From Ottelia alismoides (lineage: Eukaryota; Streptophyta; Magnoliopsida; Alismatales; Hydrocharitaceae), in NCBI GenBank assembly GCA_037367405.1, contig JAZKJV010003372.1, forward strand, positions 1-64,000: a stretch of DNA of 64,000 nucleotides, read 5' to 3'. The position numbers and the translations under genes are program-made. The notes below the pieces were generated by a model, which did not search any database, had not been told where the DNA came from, and saw nothing but the letters and a program-made list of their open reading frames with translations. Within the stretch, counting starts at the first letter, position 1. Each line of letters begins with the position of its first letter. Of this stretch, positions 41,400 to 53,062 are shown piece after piece.

Positions 41400-44359
41400 T
41401 GATGAATCTCGTATTCATCACTCTAAATCTCATTTATTAAGCTCAAATCCCTAAAAATCAACAGCATTCTTGCATCTATTTTACATAATTAGCATTCATG
41501 CATGTTTCCATAAGAATTGCATTTTAGCACAAAAATATGCACAAAATAAGAAGCCAAAAATCCAAGCCAAAATGACTTATAAATAAGCCTAACTTCCCGG
41601 ATTTTTAACACATTCATGCTAACTCCGAATAACTCAAAACCACTTCCACTGTGTACATATCACTAATAAGAATAAAGTAAAAATACAAAAAAATAACTAA
41701 CCCAAATAAGTGGACCAAAAACCCAAACCCTAATTTTAGGATTTTCGGACTAAAAGCCACATATCTTCTACATCCAGTGTCTGATTTAATCCTACTCACT
41801 TTTGAACTAATGTGCATTTAATTACCTTCAAAACAAGACCAAGTTCAAGTGAATCGGAGCTCATATGTGAAAGTTGGGTTTTGGGCCTCTTTTGTACATT
41901 GTATATTTTCGCGGTTTTTGACCTTGTATTTTATGTATATATTTTCTTAATCAATAAAAATACAAAAAAATTAGAATTAAGTGTCTTTTATTTATCTTTG
42001 ATTTTTCCAGATTTTTATCGTGTTTAAAAATGACAAAAAAATTATAAAACCCAAAAATCAAGGTATTCTATGTACATAGGATACCCCAAAAATTCACTTT
42101 TTACATTTGACCGATTTTGGTTTTGATGTGTTCATGAAAGTTGTAGACCTCGTCGAGACGAGCATTTTTCGTGAAGGAAGTTTTTCGATCCGAGGTCATT
42201 TACTATTTATTTTTGATTTTACAAGATAATTATTTTCTGAATTTTCTGGTGCTGACACGTGGCAGCCCCAGAGGCCGCCACGTATCAGCCATTTTTGGCT
42301 TTATTTATAATTCATTTTATTAAAAAAATTAATAAAAAAAAGGGACGCACGTGCGTCGCACGTGCCTCCCCAGGCACGTGCTCCGCACGTGCCTCCAGCG
42401 CCTCACACCTTTTGCCGCCACGTGTCACACCATGGGTCGTCCGATCGTGGTCGATCGGACGGCCACTGTGCATCGTCCTCCTCCGAATCTCCTTTCCCCA
42501 TCTGGCCGCCACCCCGCGCCGCGAATCTCGCCGCGCCACCCGCGCGAATCCCGCCGCCACCGCCATCGCCGATCCTCGCAATCACATCCCCTCCTTCGAA
42601 TCCCCCGTGTATCCCCGTCGATCCCAATCAGATCAAGCACCCCAAATCCCGCAAATCTCGCGATCGCCGCCTCCGCGTATCACCCCCGATTCTCCTGCCA
42701 TCTCCGACCAAGACCCAGCCCTATTTAAAAACCTCCGCCGCCTCCTTCGCTTTTCATCCGTCGACTGCACAGTGAAGGGGGGGGCTCGGTGGTGACAGCC
42801 CGAGCACCACCCTCCTCGACGAGATCCGAGCCACCAAGGGGCTCGCTGCAGCACCGCGCCAGCTGCTCCTGCTCCGACTCCGTTCGTCGAGCCCAACGAT
42901 GCTTCACCGACTCCGCCTCCAAACGCCGCCACCGACTCCGCAACGACGACCACCGTCCCCGCCGTCTTCGACAACCTCCAGAGGCTCCTCCGCTTCGTCC
43001 ACACCAGTCGCCCCCTCTCGCGCTCCTCCGCCTGGGCAGCCACACCTCGCCGCCGGGATTGAAGCCCGAGGCCCTCCGCGCACGTGCGAGGCACGTGCGC
43101 TCGGAGGGAACTTCCCCAGCCACTCCTCCGCCCGTCCCGGTTCCCTCCGCCGCACTCGCCCCCGGCCTCCAGGGTCGAGACCCCGCCACGTGCGTCGCAC
43201 GTGGGGCGGGGGACGTCACCTGACATCAGCCCCTGGGTCACGTGCCCCGCACGTGACCGCGGGGTTATTTGCGTACAAGCCCCTGGGTTAGCCTTTATTC
43301 GCACTCTAGCCCCCGCCCCCAGAGGGCACGTGCCACGCACGTGCCCCTATGGAAAATTTGCAGAAACCCCCCCTCTGATTCTTGGTAATTGCAAACAAGT
43401 CCCCCCACTGCAGTTTTCTTTATTTCTTTTATTTATTATATTTTGCGTCTGTACCCCTGTGTTCCCCTGTGATTCTAGACCTTTTCTTTACATTATTTAA
43501 TTAATCTAAAAATAGCATGATGTTGGTTAATTGATCCTCTACGCTTTGACATGTTGTGGGTAATTTTGTGATTGATGGTTAATTAATAAATAATTGTTTT
43601 GTGAAAATTGGCGTATTTTACCCATTTTCTGCTCTGAAATTCACAATTAATTAACCTTTGCTCTAAAAATTCTCTAAAAATCACATCTTGTAGAGTTAAT
43701 TATTCTCAACATTGTGCCCAAAAAGATTTGCCTGTGCATGCATATTTTATCCTATAAAAATCATTTAGCACATTTTAGTATTTAATTTTTAATAGGTATT
43801 AAACCCCACATTTTCGAGGTTTAGGATTTTTCTGAGATCCGTCACCTAGTGATAGATCTCAGATAATTTTGATCCTTGAAAATAAGTAGGTTTGCTATTT
43901 ATTAAAATTAAATATTAAAAATCATTTTGTTTGCATTTAAAAATCCATAAAAAATTCATATTGTATCCAAAAATTCCAAAAAAATTACAGTACATCCATT
44001 TCATTATAGTTTACATTGTGGCCAAGTTTCATATTTTTCGGACAACATTTGAACATTATTTACATTTTAGTCCCTAAAATAAGGCCAAATTTGCACATGC
44101 ACCCCTAATTCATTGAAAAATTCCAAAAAAAAGACCGCTTCGAAAACCGAACACGAACTTTGATAGACTTAATTCTAGGTTGTTCCTTTGCCTCCTTGTG
44201 ATCGACCTTGGGACTTGCCCAAGTAAAATAAACATAAAACCACGATATTAAAAATTGAATAAATCATTTGTGGTATTTTCTTGATCGTTTCCGATTGCCG
44301 CCTACAACGCACGACACGATAAAAACACATTCTTAAAAGCAGCATTTCCGGATTCGTCA
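41400..44359 (+). repeat. E3 3' LTR
   Basis: 2960 bp, the same ends as the 5' copy. The GC-rich block is at 42250-43350 and the TATA-like CTATTTAAAAA is at 42721. Differences from the 5' LTR are mostly C/T and G/A, for example CCACGTGTCAGC to CCACGTATCAGC in the first dyad. Confidence 0.95.
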
Positions 44360-44364
44360 CCGGG
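44360..44364. other. E3 target site duplication, right copy
   Basis: CCGGG directly after the 3' LTR; matches 32967-32971. Removing E3 restores ...CTTGTCCCGGGCCAAGAAAA.... Confidence 0.92.
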
Positions 44365-45040
44365 CCAAGAAAAAGTCCTTCCACAATCTGTCCCCCCTCT
44401 GACCCCCCCCAAGGAAAGAGAGCAGAGAAAGCCTGACTCGCGCATTCGTGAGCGGACACTCACTGACATGCGCTCGGAGGCGAGGGAACCCTAGGACGCC
44501 CAAAGGGATTTTGGGACTGAACTCTCTAAAGAAAGGCTCAGGGCCTTCGGGCAACTCACCCGAGTTCCCCTCACTTCCTGCTGCATCCCCAATACTCGCT
44601 CATTCGTTCGCGGGCGCTCACATGAGCTCTCTCAAAGAGAATGAGACAGGGCAGCCTTGTTTAAAAGAAGAAGCTCCACAATGGCAGATAGAGAACATAC
44701 CTCATTTAGAGACGCAGTGAAGACAGGGCTCAGGACTCACCTCTCTGACTCCGCCAGTTCTCGGCCTCCTTGGTTGGTCTAGCGGGAGACTGCCTCCCGC
44801 CGGATCAAAGGAGCTAACTTATATACTAGTTGGACGGCAGCAAAAAGGTCGAGGCCTTTCTTCACAAAATAACATAGTAGAGGAAAACAGAAAGGAAAAA
44901 AGTCACATCACTTTATATTAGTCTCCGAAAGCTGGATTTAATATAACAAGAAATATTAGAATAGAGAAAAAGCTGCCAGACTGCCCAAAAGGGCAGACGG
45001 GGGAGAGTAACCCCCTCATTGTCGCATGTATTCTCCAATC
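44365..45040. other. Probable mitochondrial-derived DNA (NUMT), right part
   Basis: The same composition and style as 28146-32971 (for example CTCGCTCATTCGTTCGCGGG, GGGCAGACGGGGGAGAGTAA). A plus-strand ORF at 44448-44720 has no recognisable domain. The block ends where Athila leader sequence starts, about 45040-45060 (approximate). Confidence 0.45.
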
Positions 45041-45965
45041 CAAGTGAAGCTCATACACTTAAGGACTAGAGCCCAAAGCCCTGGACTTGTGCCCTAGCGC
45101 TTGGACTGATGTTCGGGTCCTGTTATTGTTGCAAGCACTTGCCTCAAACCGTAATTGAAGTAGTATTGTGTTAAGTAGGTGTGCTTCACCAACTTGGACA
45201 CAAACTATTCTATGAGACTTTACATGTGAGATTTGCTTCTTTGTCACCTAGCTTTAAAACAGACAAGATAAAAGATCGAACGTTCACAGTGTTGAGTTGG
45301 TGAATTGAGATGTTTGATTTGTGTTTGTTTTGTGTGTATTGGATTATTTTGTGTATTTGTGCCTTTTTATGTTCATATTTTGACTTGAACATCGTGATCC
45401 CTTTGATCCATACCTCTTGTACCAAAGATGGTATATTGGAGTAATTTTTATCTTGACTTTGTGGATCTCTCTCATTCCACTCCATTTGGTGCATCTCCTT
45501 TTTGCCAGGATGACTATTCTCATGATTTTTCTTCTTTTTATATATCCACCAATAAACTCACCTATCGATATGGACCATCCTCTCGAATGGCACACTATTA
45601 GCCTACATACTTTGACCTTCTAGACCAATTAGGGCAGCCTACACACCCACGGTTTCAACAACTAGATTTTGAGTACTTCCCTCCACAATCCCCACCACCA
45701 CAGCTACACCCTCCCCCATCTAATATTGAGTTGTTGGATTTTCCTCCTATGGACCCCACTCTTGACCACATGACCTAGTAAGTGGAGCAAATGCAAAAGA
45801 TGCTAGATGACCTCACAGAACAGAATATGATCAACATTAGAGCTTTACCATCTCGTGAGTCTATGTCATGAGAGGCTATCCAAAGGAGATCCCTTTCATA
45901 AAAAATCTAAAAAACGGATAAAATATAAAATTTCAAAAAAAAGGGAGACACCTAGACAGGGCATA
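45041..45965 (+). pseudogene. E6 left part: Athila leader and gag-like start
   Basis: GACAAGATAAAAGATCGAAC followed by GTTGAGTTGGTGAATTGAGA (45261-45310) matches the pre-gag leader blocks of E1 and E3. Beyond it, a broken frame is rich in Pro/Gln (FEYFPPQSPPPQLHPPPSNI, then QMQKMLDDLTEQNMIN near 45790-45840), resembling the E3 upstream region more than E1 gag. Interrupted by E5 at 45965. Confidence 0.5.
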
Positions 45966-46837
45966 TGTAACGGATTGGGTTCTTTTTAAATAAATTAATA
46001 ATAATAAAAAAAGGGTGTAACCAATTTCCAATGATAATGTGGTTATTATTTTTTTATTAATAAGGAAGAGATAATGAATTAGGACTATTAACCATTGATT
46101 AATTCAATTTATTATTGTTATTTTATCTCATTATTGGTACCTATAAAAAGGGCATGAAGTCCTCCATTAGAATCACCACATATTGCATACATGTGAGGAA
46201 GAGAAGAATTCTATATAGAGAGAGATAGGAAGAGAGAGAGATTGTCGACAACATATTTCGTGCCGACAACAACCCTCTTCGTCGGCGTTGAAGTTGTGAT
46301 CCGACGAAATTGAAGGAACAAGGACGTGGTCGACAACGTCCGGATTAGTGGAATCTTGGTCGACGAATTTCTATCGTCGATAAGGTATGTGTCGAACACC
46401 TAGGATCGTTAAATGACATTTTGTGTTGACCCTTGATTAGATATGTAATTTATAGATTTACATGTCGAACCTTTAAGATACCGTGTTTATGTCAAATCAT
46501 TAGTAATGCCACATAATTTTTTTATATTAATTACATGGATACTTCTTCTACGACTCTAGCTAATGGAGAAGGATTTCGGACCTCTGAAAATATACATGTC
46601 GATGTTCTTTCTAAAGAATTATCGTGACCACACTTAAGGATTTAATAATTTAATTTACTTCACGTACTCGTGCATATCAAACTTTTATTTATTATGTGTC
46701 AATCCCTACAATTTATCAATGCTTGGAGTTGACGACCAGATAATGATATGCAAGTCTATGGGCCGCAGATGGTGCGCAATCTCACATGTGATACACGCAC
46801 GTATTCAAATTTTTAAGATGCACGTCAAGCGATGCAC

Positions 46838-48152
46838 TAGGGGTGTCCATGGGGCGGGTACCCATCCCATTTGATCGTGACCCGCCCCGCCCCATTGGCA
46901 TTAGATCACGGGTCGACCCCCCTCATTCCAACGGGTACCCAATTGTAACGGGCGCCCGGTTAATGCAAATGGATATTGGGTACCCGCGGGTACCCATGGA
47001 GATAAAGAGAGACACTTCTAGTGAAAGGTGATAAGTATAAAAATGAAACGATATATCCAACTATGTATATCCATATCTATATCATATTCAAAATGATAAC
47101 GCCGAGACATGCAAATCTAAATGGTACAAAATGCATTCCGATAGGGATATATAAACATAGATAAATAAATTAATGAGGATATATAAAACTATGTGGATAA
47201 TGTAAACTATATGAATATATGAAATTGGAAGGAATACAATCAAATACGGATCCAATAATGATACATTCATGTAGGTTCATCCACATAACGAATCAAATAC
47301 GAATAAATAAGATTTAAATATATATAATCGGAGGACAACATGACAAACGGTATATAAGTATACATTACTATTCGTAAATAATTGTATTAGTTATCACTAC
47401 ATTTGGTTATCGCAATGTGTGTGTGCGTGTGTGTGTGCTTGTGTGCATGCACATGTGTGCGCGTGTGCGTGTACGCGTGGGTGTGGGCATGCACGCACGC
47501 ACGTGGGCATGGGCGTGGGCACGAGCGCAAGCGCACGTGCGCATGTGGGTGGGCGTGTGCGCATGAGCGTGTGCGTATGGGATACAATTCGCATTCAATT
47601 GTATTCATTACCATCACGTTTGGATGTCATGATGTATGTATATCGATTTGGATCGTATCCGATTCATTATCATATATCTTAATTCAAATGTTGACATCTA
47701 TATATATTTTGATTTCAAAATGGATACATATATGAGCCTTCCCATACATATAAATTTTATCTTATCTATACAATTTTAATTCTATATATTATTTTTCCTA
47801 TCTAATTCACATCTATTTCATACCGGCATTTATTTTTAATGATTTGGCAATATATTTTCCATATTCACCGATATTTGTATCCACATCCATATCTATATTT
47901 TTAAAATAGATAAAAATAATGTAACATCTATATTGGTATTTGTACCTAATCATTCACATTTTGTGAATCAATTGATAATGGAAGCTTCCATCTGGGTACC
48001 CGCGGGTACCGGTCGGGTTTTTTATATGGGGCACGGGTCACGGCATAGCGGGTACCCGACCCATCTTTCTAAACGGGTACCCGAGAGTTTAGGGTCAAAA
48101 TGAACGGGTCAAACCGGGTACCCATTGACCCGAATATTTTTGAACACCCCTA
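46838..48152. mobile_element. Non-autonomous TIR DNA transposon in E5 5' LTR
   Basis: 1315 bp bounded by TAGGGGTGTCCA and TGAACACCCCTA (TIR 11 of 12), flanked by a TGCAC duplication (46833-46837 and 48153-48157; ATGCAC if the last A is counted as flank). The E5 3' LTR shows the empty site GCGATGCACAAGC. Each end carries four GGGTACCC-type palindromes. No transposase ORF is present. TIRs of the TAGGGGTGT type suggest hAT, but hAT elements normally make 8-bp duplications, so the superfamily is uncertain. Confidence 0.88.
47416..47581. repeat. Alternating purine-pyrimidine GT/GC tract
   Basis: About 165 bases of almost continuous RY alternation (GTGTGTGCGTGTGTGTGTGC ..., CACGCACGCACGTGGGC ..., GCGCACGTGCGCATG) in the middle of the transposon. 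Overlapping ORFs on both strands are products of the repeat. Confidence 0.85.
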
Positions 48153-48956
48153 TGCACAAGCACATTGCATGGGTATTTCGGTACATCTAATCTTCGAGGT
48201 TTGCTAGATCTCTATAAATCCGGGAATTTAATCATTGATTTTTCGAAGGATACGTAAGAATACTCACGGTTTGGTAGAAAATAATTTGAACGTAAAGGGG
48301 AAGGGGATAATAATATACACGTATTTTATAAACACCCTCTATTGTAAAAGAAAATAACTCTTTTTGGTGTACTTATATAATTATGCTTCATAATCCGCCT
48401 ATGTCGGGAATGTGAAGATAATTTTAGTATACTTATATATATATATATATATTATGTATGTACACAATTCTCGTTATCATGTTTCTATACGGGTTTTTTT
48501 TGTATAGAAACAAAATGTAATGAGATAAGTGATGCGAGTCAACTTAACTTTTTTTTACAGATTAAGGTTGTTGAATTATCATGATTATGCAATTTCACAA
48601 AAATACAAATATTAATTAGATACATATATGATTTCTTAAGGGGAAAATTTGGTATTTTTATAATCAGGATCACTTTCGACTTCTATTGATATTTTAATAT
48701 ATCCGACTGTTATTGATTAAAGTTAATAAGTGATTAAAGATTGGCAATAAGAGATCGGCACCGACTCAAACTAAGGGTCATAAGGGCCTAAAGGGCCAAC
48801 GCCTTCCGGGGGCGTGAGGCAAAAGATAAGTCCTCTACAGTTATAGCTACACTGTCATGTTATGTATTGTTATGAACCGCTTGTGCCGGCGGTATGCCAT
48901 CAAAGCCATCCAAGCCGCCTAAGAATTAACAATCAAGACCACTCTAAACATGAAAT

Positions 48957-49262
48957 ATGTCATGGGCATATGTGCAATATATGTTAATGTTATGCGCATA
49001 TATGCAATTATGTTGTTGTTATGGACTTATGTGTAAGTTCCGTTAAAGTTAAGTGCACGTATGAAACTTAATTTAAGGTTATGGACATATATACAATTTA
49101 TGTCAATGGTATGTTCAAAATTGTCAATTATGATAGTTTTAAGGGTACATTTGCAATCATGTTATTGTAAAGTGCATATGTGTAATTTATGTAAATATTA
49201 TGGGCATACATGCAAATATGGTAAAACTTACGGATATATGTGCAAATATGTTATCTCATCCG
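48957..49262 (+). repeat. Degenerate ~30-bp tandem repeat in E5 5' LTR
   Basis: About ten units resembling ATGTTAATGTTATG followed by GGCATATATGCAAT, spaced 28-32 bases. The same array lies in the 3' LTR at about 55943-56240. Confidence 0.7.
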
Positions 49263-49751
49263 TGGTTATGAAGAAACTTTAGTTATATGAATTAAATAAG
49301 TTGATTTATGAAACATATGAGAATGACTTTTGTGACTTGTTTTCTACGCTAGCCGGCTTGACCCCAACTCGGCACATACTGAGCGTTATGCTCATAAAAT
49401 GCATTGTCAATCTTTTTCAGGAGAACGTGAGGACTAGTTCATTAACGATTAAAGGGAGACGACATTGTCTTCAAGAAATAGGAGCGATATGGAACTACTG
49501 CGAGTTTGCTTTGGAAGGATGTCTTTTATGCCCACTTAAATAAGGAAATTGTGGATACGATTTCATCTAGTTATTTATTGTTTTCTTTAATGAAGAAACT
49601 CTTGGAAATGTGACCTTATGGAAAAGTTTTTTTTTCGTTCGTTATTTACTGCTCTTTTATGCTATGTTTGATGCTTTGAGTAACGATCCCGAGATATCCG
49701 CTGAGTTTCTCGCTTCCGCAACATTCTCGGACGATCGGGTTCGTTACAGGT

Positions 49752-49763
49752 GGTATCAGAGCA
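49752..49763 (+). other. E5 primer binding site (tRNA-iMet)
   Basis: TGGTATCAGAGC two bases after the LTR end, complementary to the 3' end of initiator methionine tRNA, as is usual for chromoviruses. Confidence 0.95.
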
Positions 49764-49851
49764 GGAGTTCCTCTGAGCATAAGATATCCGACCAAAACAA
49801 ACTTCGATCCACTAGTTTTAGAAAATATAGGCTTTTGACCGTAAATTTCAC

Positions 49852-50680
49852 ATGTCATCATTTCAGATGGCCCCTCATCGTGGGAATGAGGCGAACGGAG
49901 ATCGTGACTCTTCGTCTACCCAGGATATGGCTATGGATATGCAACGTCAAATGTTGGAATTGATGACCATGATGGCTCAACAACAAAAGCACCAAGGGCA
50001 TGGTTCTAGTGGATTGACCCTGAAGACTTTTATTCAGCATGATCCACCTATCTTTAAAGGAGAACCTGACCCGGATAAAGCTGAGCATTGGTTGAGGGAA
50101 ATGGAACTTACCTTTGAGGCGACCGATTGTCCTGAGGAGAAGAAGGTGATATTTGGCACTTATCGTCTACGCGACAACGTGAAAGAATAGTGGACTTCTT
50201 GTAAAAGCATACACTTTGCGGATAAAACCACCATCGAATGGAAGGACTTTAAGGAACGTTTCACCGAGCGTTACATTCCTCAGCATGTTCGAGATGCAAA
50301 AAGGCTGGAATTTATTGAGCTTCGACAAGGGAGTTTATCTGTTGAACAATATGATTCCAAATTCCAAGAGCTGGAAAAGTACGGAAAAGGAATATGCGAA
50401 AATGAAAGAATACGTGCTAGGAAATTTGTCGAAGGCTTGAAGTCAGGGTTGGGCATGAAGGTACTCGCTAGAGGCCCTCAGACTTTTTCGGATGTTGTTT
50501 CAGCGGCTGTGGAGATCGACTCATCATATAAAAGGATCCAACAATAAGGTGGTAGAAAACGTCTCCATTCTGCCAACAATAAGAAGGGTACGTATGATAA
50601 GGATAAAGGAAAGTAGCCCAGAATCGAGAATGCCACGAAAGATAAACCAGTATATCCTTTATGCCCTCACTGCGTAGGAG
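49852..50680 (+). pseudogene. E5 gag
   Basis: Starts MSSFQMAPHRGNEANGDRDS (the second Met at 49867 is an alternative). The capsid domain is readable as FIQHDPPIFKGEPDPDKAEH, then after TAG 50188 in the same frame as EWKDFKERFTERYIPQHVRD, RQGSLSVEQYDSKFQELEKY and GLKSGLGMKVLARGPQTFSD. A TAA after SYKRIQQ (about 50546) and a TAG near 50616 follow, then the region leading to the zinc knuckle. The gag forms the particle and binds RNA. About three stops, no large deletion. Confidence 0.85.
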
Positions 50681-51137
50681 GCACACGGGAGAGTGCTATA
50701 AGATTACAGGAGCTTACCTGGCTTGCGGACAGAAGGGGCACTTCATTAAAGACTGTCCCAAAAAGAAGGAACAGAACTCTGGAGATCAAAAGAAGCATGT
50801 CAAAGGACGGGTGTTCGCTCTACCTTCCGGAGAGGAGGAAGATGGACACGCCACAGTGGAAGGTACTCTTTCTATTGCAGACCATTTAAGCCATGTTTTG
50901 TTTGATTCTGGTGTGTCGCGTTCTTTTATCTCTTATCGATTCGCCAACAAGTTGAATTTTGCAGTTATTGAACTTTCATATACACTTGGTGTGACTTCAC
51001 CAATGGGTGAACACTCTACTTTGGAAACCTACATGGTTGATGTACCTGTCCTTGTTGAAGGACACAATCTACCAGCCAACTTGATATTACTACAGATGAA
51101 TAACTTTGATGTTATTTTGGGTATGGACTGGCTTTGA
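50661..51137 (+). pseudogene. E5 zinc knuckle and aspartic protease
   Basis: The CCHC motif reads TGAYLACGQKGHFIKDCPKK; the first cysteine of the usual C-x2-C is Tyr, which would disrupt zinc binding. The protease follows with the active site VLFDSGVSRSFIS (intact D-S-G) and a C-terminal LLQMNNFDVILGMDWL, the expected lineage signature. The frame ends at TGA 51135, just after GMDWL, where family members continue into the RT linker. Confidence 0.85.
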
Positions 51138-53062
51138 GAGCACTATGCAGCCATATATTGCAGACAAAAGAAGGTGGTTTTCAATAAACCACACATGACT
51201 GAATTGGTCATTCGCAGAGACAAGAAGAGAAGTCAGATGATTATATCAGCTCTAACAACACACCGATTGATAGCTACCGGGTGCACGACTTATTTGCCTA
51301 GCATAATAAGTACAAAACCCTCTATGGTGCAACTTGAGGATTTGGACTCGTACGGGATTTTCCGGATGTTTTTTCAGATGATCTTGCGGGTCTTCCGCCT
51401 AGAAGGGAGATTGACTTCACTATTGATGTGTTACCGGGTACTACACCTATCTCTAAGGCACCTTACAGAATGGCTCCTGCGGAATTTGATGAGCTGAAAA
51501 AGCAATTATAAGAACAATTAGATAAAGGGTTCTCGAGACCAAGTGTTTCTCCTTGGGGTGCTCCTGTATTATTCGTGAAAAAGAAGGACGAGTCCCTTAG
51601 GCTCTACATTGATTACAGGGCATTGAATAAAGTCACCATAAAAAATAAGTACCCGCTACATCGCGTTGATGATTTGTTCAATCAATTGCAGCAAGCAGCG
51701 GTCTTCTCCAAGATTGATCTTCGGTCTGGTTACCATCAGCTCAGGATCAGGGATGGAGACATGTCAAAGACAACATTCAGGACAAGATACATGCACTATG
51801 AATTCTTAGTGATGCCTTTTGGCCTCACAAATGCGCCTGCTGCATTTATGGAGTTAATCAATAGGGTATTCCGAGAATACCTAGATAAGTTTGTGATTGT
51901 CTTAGTTGATGATATTTTGGTTTATTCACCAGATATTGAACAACACAGAGTGCATCTTGGATTAGTTCTTGAGACATTGCAGCAACACCAGCTCTATGCT
52001 AAATTATCCAAATGCAACTTTTGGCTTCAGGAAGTTGCATTTCTTGGTCATGTTGTATCCACGGATTGTATTTCTGTGGATCCTGTGAAGGTGAAGGCTG
52101 TTTTAAATTGGAGTCAGCCCAAGAATATCTCTGAAATCCACAGTTTTTTAGGACTGGCAGGGTATTACAGGAGATTCATCCAAAATTTTTCTAGGATCTC
52201 CCTACCTCTGACCCAATTGTTGAGAAAGGACATGAAATTTGAATGGTCTCAAAAGTGCGAGAAAAGCTTTAAAGAGTTAAAGAAAAGATTGACGACTACT
52301 CCTGTCCTCACGCTACCCTCGGATAGTGGTGGATTTGTGGTCTACACTGATGCGCCAGGCTCCGGTTTGGGATGTATCCTCATGCAACATGGAAAAGTTG
52401 TGGCTTACGCATCCCGACAGTTGAAGGAAACTGAAAGAAATTATCCGACACATGATTTAGAGCTTGCAGTGGTAGTTTTTGCACTAAAGATATGGCATCA
52501 TTTTTTATGTGGAGAGAAATTTGAGGTATTTACTGATCATAAAAGCCTCAAGTATATCTTCTCTCAGAAGGAACTGAATTTGAGGCAGAGGCGATTGTTG
52601 GAGTTTTTGTCAGACTATGATCTTTCCATTGACTATCATCCGGAAAAGGCGAATGCAGTCGCCGACGCGCTTAGCAGGAAATATGAAGGGAAGCTCGCAA
52701 GTATGAAATTGCAATGGCGGCTAATGAAAGATTTAGAAGAATGGAACCCTTTTATTGAAAGAAAGACTAGATTTCTTATGGCTGGAATGAAGATCCACTC
52801 ATCATTGGTAGAGAAAGTTATGTTGGCTCAGAAGGATGATAATGACCTTCAAAAATTGATAATCGCTTCTCAAAAAGAAGGATCTGATTTCTCAATCGGG
52901 ATAGATGGAGCATTGAGGTTCCGTAATAGATTGTGGGTTACTGATAATAGTGAATTAAAGCAAGAAATTCTTGAAGAGGCTCACAGGTCCATGTATATTA
53001 TTCATCCCGGCACTAAAAAATATACAAAGACTTACAACGGAATTTTTGGTGGCCTAAGATGA
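51138..53062 (+). pseudogene. E5 reverse transcriptase and RNase H
   Basis: The linker and RT N-terminus ([20 protein letters not shown] near 51420-51480) are broken by a stop at 51509 (KKQL-stop). From 51575, 495 codons are open. RT catalytic Asp is in [11 protein letters not shown] (residue 48), the LVDDILVYS box is at 110-118, [10 protein letters not shown] at 80-89. RNase [48 protein letters not shown]. The frame ends after IHPGTKK because of one extra A in the run at 53015-53020; one base over, the integrase zinc finger continues ([10 protein letters not shown] ... CLICQQVK). Confidence 0.92.

Larger units (their letters stand above)
32972..44359 (+). mobile_element. E3: complete non-autonomous Athila-related LTR element
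   Basis: 11,388 bp with two nearly identical LTRs (2958 and 2960 bp), a perfect CCGGG duplication, tRNA-Asp PBS, PPT, an Athila-like leader and 3' UTR. The only long ORF is 702 codons. It aligns with Athila in the short segment around the protease, but no RT, RNase H or integrase motif exists between 36000 and 41399. By eye the LTRs differ at about 45-50 positions (about 1.6%), mostly transitions, so insertion is recent compared with E2/E4. Without RT or integrase it must have been mobilised in trans. Confidence 0.92.
45966..49749 (+). repeat. E5 5' LTR (contains transposon insertion)
   Basis: Begins TGTAACGGATTGGGTTCTTT and ends GATCGGGTTCGTTACA. TATAAAAAG at 46142-46150 is a likely TATA box. 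The 1315-bp insert at 46838-48152 is absent from the 3' LTR. An (AT)n tract is at 48437-48452. Degenerate 30-bp tandem units run from 48957 to 49262. Confidence 0.93.

Noticed and set aside
47387..47735. Cys/His-rich ORFs on both strands
   Set aside because: Translations of a GT/CA repeat tract.
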